Shown here: piece by piece, positions 1-10,400 of the stretch
How positions within the stretch are numbered: the stretch's first letter is position 1
Layout of the letters: each line of letters begins with the position of its first letter
Assembly: GCA_947311845.1 (NCBI GenBank)
Contig: CAMZMU010000060.1
Coordinates: forward strand, 1,871,758 to 1,935,757
Direction of reading: 5' to 3'
Source: Poa pratensis
Lineage: Eukaryota > Streptophyta > Magnoliopsida > Poales > Poaceae
Length of the DNA: 64,000 nucleotides
The notes under the pieces: model-generated
What the model was told of the DNA's origin: nothing
Database searches by the model: none
What the model saw: the letters and a program-made list of their open reading frames with translations, nothing else
Program-made: the position numbers and the translations under genes

Positions 1-100
1 TATTGTAAATATTGATATTGTTTCTAGAATTTATCAAAGATATATAGTAACTTTTGACTTCTCAAAAACAAATAAATTTTATATATAGAAATGAAGGGAG
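1..100. mobile_element. Right end of a Stowaway-like MITE (cut by window edge)
   Basis: The AT-rich segment ends in GAAGGGAG followed by TA, the usual right end of Stowaway (Tc1/mariner) miniature elements in grasses. The left end lies outside the window, so neither length nor the matching terminus can be confirmed. Confidence 0.4.
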
Positions 101-363
101 TATATTTAATTTATTTTTTATCAATATACTTTGATTTGGAATACTTTAAAAACGTTCTTGTGATGTTCTTGTTGTCCACTAGAACTTTTTGTGAATAGTC
201 TATTAGTTTTGAACCAAAGAAGTATAAAAAAACCTTACATTTAAGTTCAAAATTTAGTTTAAATCATAATAATTATCTCTATCTATTTTTACACTTCTCA
301 TGGCTCGTACACGATATCTATGAGTATTTTAATAAATGTCTAAATAATAAATATGTAATAATA

Positions 364-611
364 CTCCCTCCATTTTTATTTACTTCACATTCTATCTGAT
401 TTCAAAGTCAAACTTATAAAAGTTTGACCAAGTATATACGAAAAATATCTACATATGTAATATCCAATGCGTATAATATCAAAATATATTTTATCTTGAT
501 TCTAATAATATTAAATTTATATTGTATATGTTAATTTATATGTATTATATCAAATATTACAAAGTTTGACTTAGACAAACCCAGACCCAATATAACTATG
601 AACTGAGGGAG
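364..611. mobile_element. Stowaway-like MITE, complete
   Basis: The element begins CTCCCTCC and ends GAGGGAG, and both ends are flanked by TA (362-363 and 612-613), the Tc1/mariner target duplication. The interior is AT-rich and pairs on itself near the ends (CAAACTTATAAAAGTTTGAC on the left, CAAAGTTTGACTTAG on the right). It is about 248 bp with no coding capacity, as expected for this class. Confidence 0.8.
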
Positions 612-613
612 TA

Positions 614-1378
614 CAAATGTTCACATACTTCAAATTATATCATGTATTCAACAATATAATTTAAAATTTCTTACAGAAATATTCATGGAGAAAGTGAAAA
701 CACAAAATATAAGCAAGGCCATGTATTTGAAACAAAATAAGGAAAACTAAACCTAACGTAATAACAGAATAAAAGAGATTTGCAAAATAAAGTAAACATA
801 GTAAAATTGATAAAAAAAAGAAACATATAAGGATGCTAAAATAAAAGAGAATCTACTCAATGAAATAAAACAGAAAAACAACTTAAAGTAAAAAAAATGA
901 AATGACAAGTGAAAAAAAAATATAGAAGACATGAAACAAAGAAATACAAAAAAAATGGCTAGAACAATGGCATCCTCTTAGAGAGGTAACGTTTTAGGTG
1001 CCTCCACATGTAACAAGTTGTGTGATATCGGGTGTCCTCTCCCCCACAGGTGTCTCCCATCTTGCTTGTCATAGTAAGAGGCACGGGGTTGATTTTTTCC
1101 CTTTTGTGCGTCTAGATACAAAAAAGGGCACCCTCCAAGGGAGGCAACGTTCTACAAGAGTCATGTTGTTTGAGGGAACGGCGTGTGAGCTTATCCGCAA
1201 TAAATAGCCTGTGTCGGACGACTGCCAAGTCCCGGAAGGCTAGACGACCAACATCATCCATGTCTCGGTGGCACAATCTCTCTCACTGGCTAGGCGCGCC
1301 GTGAATACATCTAGAGATCATGGGAAAACATCCCATGGGAAATGCGATGCCCAGTACGCCATGTCGTCGCCCTATCGG
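614..1378. other. Non-coding stretch, nothing recognised
   Basis: The first half is very A-rich and the second half has mixed composition. Open frames are short and match no family I know. It carries the left flank of the hAT-like element that follows. Confidence 0.5.
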
Positions 1379-1844
1379 CACTGGCGGAGCTACGTTGGGG
1401 CCAAACCGGGCCACGGCCCGCCCAGGATTTTTCCAAAAAAGACTATACTAGTGCATTGACACTTTGACAGGCCAACAGCTAAAGCCAGTTTACGATACTA
1501 GCAGAAGCAACTGCTCAAGCCCAGGTCAGTAGTCGATAGGAGCACATGACAGGAGCACTAGCCCGAGGTCCAGCTGCCCGGCAGCGTCCGGCAGAATAAA
1601 CCGATCAGCTCGCCGCTCCAATTTTTGCTAAAAAAAAGCTCGGCGCTCCAATTGCAGCTAGACAACACACCAACGCATGTTTTTTCTTTCCCAAATTCTT
1701 CGCTAGCGATTGGATAGGTTGAAAAAAAATCCTTTGTAGTAACTCCGAATACCCTGTAACAGCAGCAACACACTAGCTAAGATGTGATTTTTTTGTCTTC
1801 TTTAAGTTGGCCCGCCCAAGTATTTGTTTCGAGCTCCGCCACTG
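1379..1844. mobile_element. hAT-like non-autonomous element
   Basis: The left end reads CACTGGCGGAGCT and the right end GAGCTCCGCCACTG, which are inverted copies differing by one base. An 8-bp direct repeat CCTATCGG flanks it exactly (1371-1378 and 1845-1852), which is the hAT target duplication. The 466-bp interior has no transposase. The element interrupts a short mixed-composition sequence of unknown nature. Confidence 0.85.
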
Positions 1845-1852
1845 CCTATCGG

Positions 1853-2195
1853 GGCTGAGAAGTGGAGTGAGAGTATACGAGGTGTTGCGCCAGAGTTTCT
1901 TCCCCACTAGAGACGGCACAGAGCCGCCCTTGAGGAGTGGTGGTCCTCAGACGACTTTCTCACCTAAGTGCACTCCGATGACTACAACACTGAGCTAAAC
2001 TCCGACAAGATGTATCAGCGGCAGCCAGTCGAGACGTTGTTCGGCGACCCACCGGAGGAGGAATGGCCTGCCACAAAGTAGCCCGACATGTAGATGTAGG
2101 TCGCCATTGAAGCATCCTTAGCGCCGCCACCCCAGGCCTGCCACAAATGCACACTAGGGCACCGCCCCCTTTCCCTCTTGTATTATTTCGTGGGT
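1853..2195. other. Non-coding flank of the hAT-like element
   Basis: GC-richer sequence continuous with 1210-1370 once the hAT-like element is removed. One frame around 1930-2080 reads as acidic peptide but is broken by several stops. It may be the remnant of a gene or element; I do not recognise it. Confidence 0.35.
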
Positions 2196-2229
2196 CTTTT
2201 TAAAAGTATGGACAAAACAACTTCAAAAA

Positions 2230-2450
2230 GGAGATGGAAAATGCAATTGCACGCTAAAAGTGATTGTGCAATTGCAGGCTGATTTCATGTGCAATTACAA
2301 AATGAACGCAACGAAAAAATGCAATTACACCCTATAAAATGCATGTGCAATTGCGTGATAGTTCCATGTGGAATTGTAAATGCAATTAAAAAAGAGATGA
2401 AAAAATGTAATTACACGCTGAAAAGGTAAATGGGCAACTGCAACCTATAA
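2230..2450. repeat. Degenerate TGCAATT repeat cluster
   Basis: Variants of TGCAATTGCA or GCAATTACA recur about every 30-40 bp, roughly eight times, within a run of short A-rich linkers. No coding frame follows the repeat. It is most simply a decayed short tandem repeat. Confidence 0.5.
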
Positions 2451-2452
2451 GA

Positions 2453-2690
2453 TTAAGATTAAGACTTGGTCTGATGGTTCTCCTGAGCGTTACAAAGCGC
2501 GTCTTGTGTTTGTGTCTTTCAGCAGGAGTAGGGACGCGACTATGATGAGACATTCGCTCTTGTAGCCCACATGACCACTGTTCACACTCTTTTTGATGTG
2601 CCTTCTGTTTATCATTGGTCTGTGTCTCAGCTTGACGTTCAGAATGTGTTTCTCAATGGTGAGTTGCGTGAGGAGGTTTATAACATTCAC
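2453..2690 (+). pseudogene. Copia-type reverse transcriptase fragment
   Basis: Pieces of the plus strand translate to fragments typical of the Ty1/Copia reverse transcriptase amino end: SDGSPERYKARLV near 2468-2510, a YDETF-like stretch near 2540-2555, then WSVSQLDVQN and LNGELREEV near 2620-2680. Frameshifts separate them. Nothing of the rest of the polyprotein or of LTRs is seen around it. It is a relic about 80 codons long that ends just before the 3' side of the expansin gene. Confidence 0.75.
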
Positions 2691-2970
2691 AAAAGACATT
2701 CACAAAAAAACTAGCTAGACAATAAGGACAATTAATTCGCGAAAAAAGGTAAGGACAATTAACATCTCTCAAAAGTCAAAACCATACACAGCTAGCTAGC
2801 TGCTAGCCTCTCATGAGTCATGAGACTGAATCAATCCTAGTCAAATCACCCACACAAAATCATCAAAAATTAACTTGCACGCCATGCATGCAGGCACAAG
2901 CTATAGCCGCCGGTCGAAGCTCTCTTCTGGCAAGTCGCACGGATGGTATCCATCTAGTACGTGCCATTAC

Positions 2971-3854
2971 TCAGTAGGAGAACTGGAGGTTGCTCACGAA
3001 GGCCTGGTTAAAACCCCAATTCGCCGGCACGATGTTCTGGAACACGACGGTCTGGCCGCCGGTGGTCGTGACGCCGAAGGTGAGAGCCTGCCCGGCGAGC
3101 CCGGCGAGGCACTGCCAGTTTGCGCCCCAGTTCCTGCTCATGACCACCTGGCCGGTGGTCGCGCTCTTGACCCACATCGCCTGCACCGAGCCGCTCCCGC
3201 CGACGTTGGTGATGAGCACCAGCTCGAAGTAGTTCTTCCCGGTGATGGTGAACCTGACCCCGCCCTGCTTCGCGCAAGGCACGCGCTGGTACTGCACCGG
3301 GATGATGCCGGCCTCGTAGATGCCGATGAGCAGCCAGGACGGCTGGGCCATGTCGAAGTGCGCGCGCGGCGGGTTGCACCAGCCGCCGTTGTTGCTGGCG
3401 AGCGCGTAGTTGGGCGGGCAGAGATTGGTGGCCGTGATGATGACGGACGCGCCCTGCCGGCACGTCTTTGGGCTGGACTGGTAGTTGCACTGGATCTGGA
3501 AGCACTGCCCGCACGACACGCCGCCGTTGAAGAGCGCCGAGCTCAGCGCCGCGTTCTTCGTGCCGTATCCCGTATTGTACAGGTTGCCATACCCGCACGC
3601 TCCGCCTGCACACGCTTACGCATGCATCATCAAGAACATGCATGCATGCAGAGCGCAAAGTCACAGCGAACGTTCGATCGTTACCCAATCAAACATGTTC
3701 CGATGCAGCACAGTTTACGTACCCATGGTGCCGGAGCCGTCGGCGCCTCCGTAGAACGTGGCCGTGCCATCGGACCAGCCCGCTGAGGCCGGGCCGAAGA
3801 GCAGCGCCACCTCGACGACGGCGAGGAAGACGGCTAGAGATTTGGACGCGCCAT
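2971..3854 (-). CDS. EXPA: Alpha-expansin, two exons, start codon apparently frameshifted
   Basis: Expansins are secreted wall proteins that loosen cellulose-matrix contacts without hydrolysis. Exon 2 (2971-3605) encodes most of the GH45-like domain with its conserved cysteines and the HFD motif ([13 protein letters not shown]), then the carbohydrate-binding domain with WV, NWGANWQ and a terminal LQFSY. Exon 1 (3723-3854) encodes a hydrophobic signal peptide ending ASA before [12 protein letters not shown]. The 117-bp intron has a GT donor and TGCAG acceptor in phase, and the predicted length of about 254 residues suits the alpha family. Oddity: both nearby ATGs (3854 and 3860) are one base out of frame with the signal peptide and run into TAG after a few codons. 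No in-frame ATG lies upstream before a stop. One missing base just after ATGGC would explain this. It is either a recent start-loss pseudogene or a sequence error. Confidence 0.85.
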
Positions 3855-4114
3855 AGTCATGGGTGTTCGACACAGGCTAAGACGATGGACTGAAGAAACC
3901 ACTGTGACAAGTGACTATGTATGTGGCGCAGGTTAGGTACAGTTCTTAAGTAGGGACGGTGTGGATCAAGGCCTTCGAATCAGCTAGCATCAGGATTAAT
4001 TCAGGAATCGATCAGATCAGAGAAACTGAGGCGCGCGCACGCAGGGCACGTGAGGTGGTGCAGCTACAGTTGCGCATCGATCAGATCGACGATGTGCGCG
4101 GCTATCTCGCAAGG

Positions 4115-4122
4115 CTTTTATA
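4115..4122 (-). promoter_or_regulatory. Probable TATA box of the expansin gene
   Basis: Reading the minus strand gives TATAAAAG about 260 bp upstream of the expected expansin start. That leaves a 5' leader of roughly 230 bases. Spacing is plausible for a plant gene but no transcript start can be seen. Confidence 0.45.
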
Positions 4123-4598
4123 TTCCACGGGCTAACGTGGTCAAGGGTTTCGAAGATTCTGATCTGCATTAACTTGCATCCCATGCATATGCATGTCAAG
4201 ATCTGCAGCTAAGCACGACCGATCGCAGCATTTGTTCTGCTTTGTAGTGTGGATCGATCTGATCGAGCTATAGATGAACGGTTGTTAACAAACTGAATTC
4301 ACTGGAGAATGATTAGCGGTGATTTGTTTATAGTACAACCTTGTTACATGGGAGGTTGACATGACTCGTGACAGGTAGATTAACTTAATAAGTAACCCAG
4401 TGGGACGGAGAAGTCGTCGCCCGGCCGGGGCTAGCCTTCGATCGTGCGCGTATCCAGAGATCTGATGAATCCACACTCCGGCCGGCCCATCCAGATTGAA
4501 CCGCGGCCAAATCTGCAGAATGCACTGCTCGGATTATATGCGGGCATGCGAATTGCGAACTAAGGCTTCCTCTGATGCATTGGCGCGGCAATTAGCAT
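4123..4598. other. Expansin upstream region, no gene
   Basis: Moderately GC-rich sequence with several ATGCAT and GATCGATC palindromes. No coding frame is convincing. It is likely promoter-distal DNA of the expansin. Confidence 0.4.
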
Positions 4599-4601
4599 GT
4601 A

Positions 4602-4753
4602 CTCCCTCCGTCTCATAATATAAGATGTTTAAGCTTTTTTACACATTTTGTACACATGTAACTAGTGTCTATGTACACTTATTTTGTATGAATGTAGACA
4701 ATATGTGTAACACCTAAAACATCTTATATACTCATTGTATTTTAAGAGACGAT
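4602..4753. mobile_element. Stowaway-like MITE with decayed right end
   Basis: It starts TA-CTCCCTCCGTCTCATAATA, a very common Triticeae Stowaway left end. The inner arm ATATAAGATGTTT is matched by AAACATCTTATAT near 4718-4735. The right terminus (TTTTAAGAGACG) is diverged and no clean TA-flanked GAGGGAG is left, so the right border is approximate. Confidence 0.65.
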
Positions 4754-4900
4754 TGCCCTCATTTTATTGTCTCTTACTCTGTATCTAAGTGAGTTGCATT
4801 AAATTGATGGACTATGCTACTAAGGGCACGTGTCCTAGATTAGACTTTCGTGGGCACGGATGGAGTAGGCTAATTAAGCCATGCATCAGCCACCACGTGG

Positions 4901-5094
4901 ACTTCTTTTTTCGTTTTCAAAGGTTAAAACGTTTTATCTGTTAAACCGTAATTTAAAATCCACCTCCATTTTCACGGTTGGCTTTGTTGCGACGACATCT
5001 TCAAAACAAGATCTCTTGATATGTTTTGACAACTTTTTTTTCCGACCGTAGTTGCCAGATTATAGTCATTTGGTTACCAGGCATTATCAACATG
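4901..5094. mobile_element. Left arm of an inverted-repeat element split by retrotransposon A
   Basis: This segment is an imperfect inverted copy of about 41055-41315. Shared blocks include AACAAGATCTC, ATATGTTTTGACAA and GTTGCCAGATTAT. With A (5100-40924) and its TSD removed, the arms form a roughly 580-bp foldback or Mutator-like miniature element. Outer limits are uncertain and I found no clear target duplication. Confidence 0.6.
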
Positions 5095-5099
5095 GTTAC

Positions 5100-6067
5100 T
5101 GTCGCAACAGTGGAACATGGGGTTCCCCTTATGCTGCCAAAGTGGGTCCACCACCTATGGGCCCACCAAGAAGTTGGACAAGGCCAAGTAACAAGACCGG
5201 TAGGTGGGTCCGCCCATCTACCACGCGGGGACCTATCAAGCTCGACATCGACACCCTGCGGCTAAGGACTGGGGACCCTCCGGAGTCACTTTCCTCCGAG
5301 GCACCAAGTCAATACACCCGAGAGCCCGAGCACCCGGCAGGAGGCCAGGCTCCCTCTCGGGTCCGTTTCCGTATGGCTCCAAGGATAAGCATGCCAGCAC
5401 ATGCTAGAAGCTAGAAGCTCGTGGAAGGCTTGGGCGCCAAGATGAAGGCCGCGGACCAGTGACGTCGCCATGGAGCGAGGTCGGTGGGGGAGCCAGTCCC
5501 TGTCCACCCCACTTTCCCTAAAGGTGGACGCCCTCACCTAACCACAGAGAATACTTGGAGGAGAAGAGGCCACGTCGCCTCCAAAGACCACCGGGTGGTT
5601 TTTCCTGCCTAAAACCCCCCACGCTCCTCGCGTGACCCCTGTGGCATCCCCTTAGCCTATAAAAGGAGGACCAATGCCACCGAGGAGAGGAAGACAGATT
5701 GGACCGGAACCAGAGCAAGACTAGCTAGGGCTTAGAGGGTAGGGCGAGAGGTGATCTCCTCCGGGTAGGATCTGCTCGTCGTCAACCTCTAGCCGCCACC
5801 ATGCCCGGTACACACCAGTGACCACCATTGTAAGCCATACCATGATGAACACCTGAATCCAGACATGCAGGAGTAGGGCTTTTAGCCTCCGGGCGGCCTG
5901 AACCTGGGTAAACTCTCTGCGTCTCTGTATTGATTGCTTGAACGTCGGATCGGAGAGCTCGACGTGGTTCACCCGGGTAGGACGTCTACCAGCCTCCTTC
6001 GCGCCCCGTGCCGAACCTAAAAAGGGGGTATCCTTTACCTCCGATGTCCGTCCGCCGCGACACGACA
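5100..6067 (+). repeat. 5' LTR of element A
   Basis: It starts TGTCGCAACAG and ends CGACACGACA (TG...CA). A TATA box (TATAAAA, 5658-5664) sits in AGCCTATAAAAGGAGGACC, which recurs at the same place in the LTRs of C. The sequence aligns with 36659-37324 plus 40878-40924. Confidence 0.9.
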
Positions 6068-6090
6068 TCTGGCGCGCCAGGTAGGGGGCG
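6068..6090 (+). promoter_or_regulatory. Primer binding site region of element A
   Basis: TCTGGCGCGCCAGGTAGGGG follows the LTR directly, and the same sequence follows the LTRs of C and G. This is a usual primer-binding leader of several grass gypsy families. I cannot assign the priming tRNA with certainty. Confidence 0.6.
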
Positions 6091-6249
6091 CAAGCGCTGG
6101 ATTCATCTTCATCAACCTCAAGATCGTCGTCAAGATCTACTTCAAGCTCTTCGTTCGTGACAAGATATGCTTCTAGCTCTTCTTCTTTGACAAGATCTGC
6201 TACGAGCTCTTCTTCTCTGTCAAGAACTGCAGCTTCCTCCAAGCAAGGT

Positions 6250-6961
6250 GGGCGGTCGCCTCATCGACAAGTGGGAACCATGTCGGGAACTCGGGAGGTC
6301 CTTGGTGAGCCATCGTGACAGTCGACTCAGAACGGCTGGGGGCTGGAGGAAGCTCTGGGCGCCGCCCGTGCGCTTCTCTCCTTCCCTCAGATCTGTACAA
6401 GAGCGATCCCCGTGCGAAGGCATGGATCGCTAGCCTGGAAAGCCTGTTGGACTACGCTCACCAATGCCACGCTCCCACGAGTTCTGCCCCGACCGTCAGC
6501 CTCAGCACTGCCATACCTGCACCAACAACCCCAGTGGATGAACAACCAAAATATCCCCATGGCAAGAAGCCCATGGAGCCACCCCTGGAGGGCACCGGCC
6601 AGAGTGCTAACCCCCGGCGCCGCTCCCGGGAGGAGATGGAGGTCCAGACAAGCCAATACCTCATGACCTGCTGCACGCCGTACCCTGCCACTCCCCTCGA
6701 CCTCTTTCGTCTGGAGCAAGAACCCGAGGAGACGCCGTGCCACTACATCTGGAGGTTCCGGGGGTTGTCGACCGCATCCCTCTAGAACAACTTCAAGAGG
6801 TCTCCGTGATCGCCGTCTTCCACGCCAACGTTCGCAATCTGAAGATGCACGAAAAGCTAAGCACACGTGTCGTGGACACCCTGGAGGAGCTATGGAAGAT
6901 AGCTGCCCGATGTGTGCGAGCTGAGGAAGCCATGAAACCCTTTCCCCGGGTAGCTCGCTGA
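6250..6961 (+). pseudogene. Gag relic of element A
   Basis: Two overlapping frames (to 6785, then from 6737) together give a plant gypsy Gag core. The first has DPRAKAWIASLESLLDYA and RLEQEPEETPCHYIWRFRG. The second has FHANVRNLKMHEKL and VVDTLEELWKIAARCVRAEE. These match the pattern of the Retrotrans_gag domain, which packages element RNA. A frame change near 6750-6785 breaks it and it ends at a stop without a zinc knuckle or protease. The same relic, better preserved, is in element C at 20640-21560. Confidence 0.7.
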
Positions 6962-7414
6962 AGCAAGCCGTATGATGTACCCGAAGTGTCCCCGCTAGCA
7001 CAAGATGTACCTGAAAGCACTCAGTGTGATCGTTCGAGAACTCCTATGAGCAATAAAAGATAAGTTATCCTTAAGCAAGTTCGTGTTGTGCAAAGCTATC
7101 TATTCACGGGGGTAAAACTGTGTGTGAATCTGGATACATGACTTGACCCTCGAGCGAGCACTCTAGGGTGACGACTCTCCCGGGGGTAAAAAGCGGTGAG
7201 AGACCTGATACTTCCCGGGGACGTGCGTGCCAAAAGCGTGAGCGGCCTTCCGAGAAGCGGTAAGGCCTGTGAGCGCATTCCTGACCAGTCAGGGCCTCAC
7301 GGGTAAGCTTACGCTCCCGAAGGGTCCCTCAAAAGGACGTGGAGACAATAAGAATATGCTAAGACAAGTAAAAAAACACCCGTGAAGTAGAATAGCATAG
7401 TAAGTTCTAAAGCG
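6962..7414. other. Spacer between gag and antisense gene of A
   Basis: Non-coding. It contains an AATAAAAGATAAG stretch and a GACTCTCCCGGGGGTAAAAAG block, both repeated in element C at 21650-21800, so it is a conserved spacer of the family. Confidence 0.55.
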
Positions 7415-7449
7415 TTACAACATGTTTTGAGCAAGAACGAGGTCTAACA

Positions 7450-10400
7450 TAAGGTTTATTACATTTGGGGCACGAAGTGCTCGAATGTTGTGGAGGGAAA
7501 TTAGATACGCGGGAACATCTTCACGACAAGGCTGGTTGCTGGGCTTTTCACCATTTGGAGGAAGGCCCTGGAAGGAACTGAAGCCAGGAAGTCTGGCATG
7601 ATGATAACCCACAAGTATAGGGGATCGCGTGTAGCCTTTTCGATAAGTAAGAGTGTCGAACCCAACGAGGAGCTAAAGGTAGGATAAGTATTCTCTCAAG
7701 TTCTATCAACCACTTATACAACTCTACGCACACTAAACGTTTGCATTATCTAGAAAATAAAACTACGGTAGCAATACGGTATGAGAGGTAGTTTTACAAG
7801 ATAATAAATACAAGAAAGTAAATGTTAGTGCTGCAGCAATAAAATACACTAAGTAACCATATACTAACAGTACCATGAGTGTGGAAAAGTGGTGGTAATT
7901 GTGGTGGTTTTGTCCAAAATTAATTAATGAAGGTACTTGGTTCATTGTCTTCGATGCAGTTTTCTATGTGGGAGAGGCTAAATATACATGCACTCCACTA
8001 CTTGGGATTACAAGTACTATATGATTGGATTGTTAGAAAGCATCCGCAAATACTAATAATGCATTAAGGTTTCCCCAACCATAGCCTTAAGTTCAAGGTC
8101 CTCTTACTCCCATACGTGCAACTAATCGGTTCGCGTTCTCAGGTTTCTGTCACTCCGGCAGAACTTCCCCCGCTTCGTTACAAATACTACCAACCCTAGG
8201 GTGTTTGATCCATGCGCGCACAAGTATAATGGACACCAAAGGACATCACCATATAGACATACAACTCTAATGAACCTCATGCATTCAATTAAGCAATCAA
8301 AAGACAAATAAACTACGAAACATGATGTAAATCATAGGATAAATATTATAGCATCAAACACCATGTTTACATAGGACGGTACAGAGGTTTGTGGGAGGAT
8401 GAACCACTGAATACAAGGAGGAGATGGTGTTGGATATGGCGGTGAAGACGGCGGAGAGAGACAGCGCGGCGGCGCAGGGCGGCGGCGGCACCGGCGGTGC
8501 GGGGAACTCCTTTCCCCGCCGCCGGCAAGCTTGGGGAGCGCCGCCCCTTAGCCTCCCTCCTTCATGGCTTCTTGGGAGCCCTCCCCCATGGAGATGGGAT
8601 CCATGGGGGAGGAAAAAACGTGGCTTTTGGTGGCTGAAATTCGTGGGTGGAGGAGTCCTCCACGAATTAGGTTTCCTCCCATTATATATCTTCTCGGATT
8701 TCCGTCACCCCCTTTTAGGGTTCCACCAAAACAGGCCTACAGGCCGCTTCCGAACTCCGATTGGGCTGATCTCGGGCTTAAAATCTTCGTATGGAAAATT
8801 GTGACAACTTTCGTAACAGCCAGGTCTCCATATAACATCATCTTCGAGGGTAAAACTGGCAATCTTCGTAAAAAGTTCTCAGACAGATTTCTGGAAAGTC
8901 CCAATTCGACTCCAACAAGGTTTCCTCTTGTATTCTTGATAATTTCTACACATCAAAGAGTAAAACAAGAACATTGTGCACTTTTGCAACTATTAGTAGG
9001 TTAGTCCAAATAAATAATAAACTTAATATAAAACAAGTGCTAAAAGCATAAAAATGGCATGAAACAATCAAAAATTATAGATACGTTTTGGACGTATCAC
9101 ATGACTGCATCTGGGTTGGCCTCCTGGAACATCTCCATCACCCTCGACGCCGTCTGCTGGCTCGCTGCATTCCTGTCGCGGATAAGCTGGCTGGCCGACT
9201 TGTTCTTGAAGGACCTGACATCCGCGGCCACCTTCTTGATGAACTCCGCAACGGGAGGCAAGTTTTGGCAGTTCGAGTCCAGCACAGAGAGCTCGGTCGT
9301 CAATTTCAGCTGCTCCACCCGCTTCGTGGCCTCCTTACCAGCCTCCACGATCATAGCAAGACCGAGATCAGTGGATACCTGGGAATAATCCTCGGACAGC
9401 TTGTGGTGATTACTCTTCAGCGTCGACAGCTCTTCGTTCTGCGCCGTCAAGGACTCCTCCAGCCCAGATATCTTTATGCCGTCTTCTTTGATCTTCGCCA
9501 GCGAAGCACGGGCAGACTCTTGTTCCCGATGGAGCTCTTTCTTGCCATCTTCAATAATCTGGTTGGCTTCGGTCTCCTTCAGCTTCCAGTACTTTACGTC
9601 TTTGTTCTTGACGTCAAGCTCCTTCTGGTGACGTTCCTTCACGTCCTTCTGGTCCTGCTGGCGCTGCTCAGCCTCCTGCGTCAGCTTCTGCTTCTGGAGC
9701 TCCAGAGACTGGACCTCCTCAGCCAGCTTGGCCTCCCGGGTCGCCAGTTTTTTCTCCCTTTCGGTGATGTCTTGTTCGCGCCGGTCGCGATCAGCCTTCC
9801 GCGCGGCGCTCCTCTCTTCGAAGCCCATCCATAGTGTAGATTTGTTTCCCCTGTCGGGTAAACTTCTGCACTCCGCTCTGGATCAGGGACTCAATATTGC
9901 TGCTAGTCTCCACCAAGGCGGCCTCACGGTCGCTAAGCTCCTTGTCCAGCTGACGCACCCTTGGAAGATGGCGTCCATAGTGCTTGCCCCACTGATAGAG
10001 ATCGTAGGGGCACCCTCCTGCAGACTTCCCGGGGTACGTGCATCACTAGCGCGTTTGGTTGCCAAGCCTTCTTTGATCCGTGCCAACGCGGCAATTTCCG
10101 CACTAGCACCGGAGTCAGTCGAAAGCTCAGTGAAGACTGTCAGCGCCTCCCCCGTCAACCATGAGCTGTCCAAGATGTTCGGGACGTCGCCAAGACCCGG
10201 CACCTCGTCATCACCCAGGCCCCCGGGGTATTGTGACTCGCCTCCCTCCTGCTCGCGTCAGTGCCCTTTCAGTGGGTGCACCCTTGGACACCTCTTGGCC
10301 CTCGGATGGGGTAAGGGAAGACGGCTTCTCCAGGCCGGCGCCAGGAAGGCCGTCCAAAGGAGACCCGCCTGCCACCGAAGCATCTGGAGAAAAGGAATGC

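Noticed and set aside
2875..3786. 303-codon plus-strand open frame across the expansin
   Set aside because: It is the complement of a GC-rich conserved gene; it crosses the expansin intron and has no domain.
9088..9834. 248-codon Leu-rich plus-strand frame in element A
   Set aside because: It is the shadow of the minus-strand coiled coil; Glu/Lys codons read backwards give Leu/Phe.
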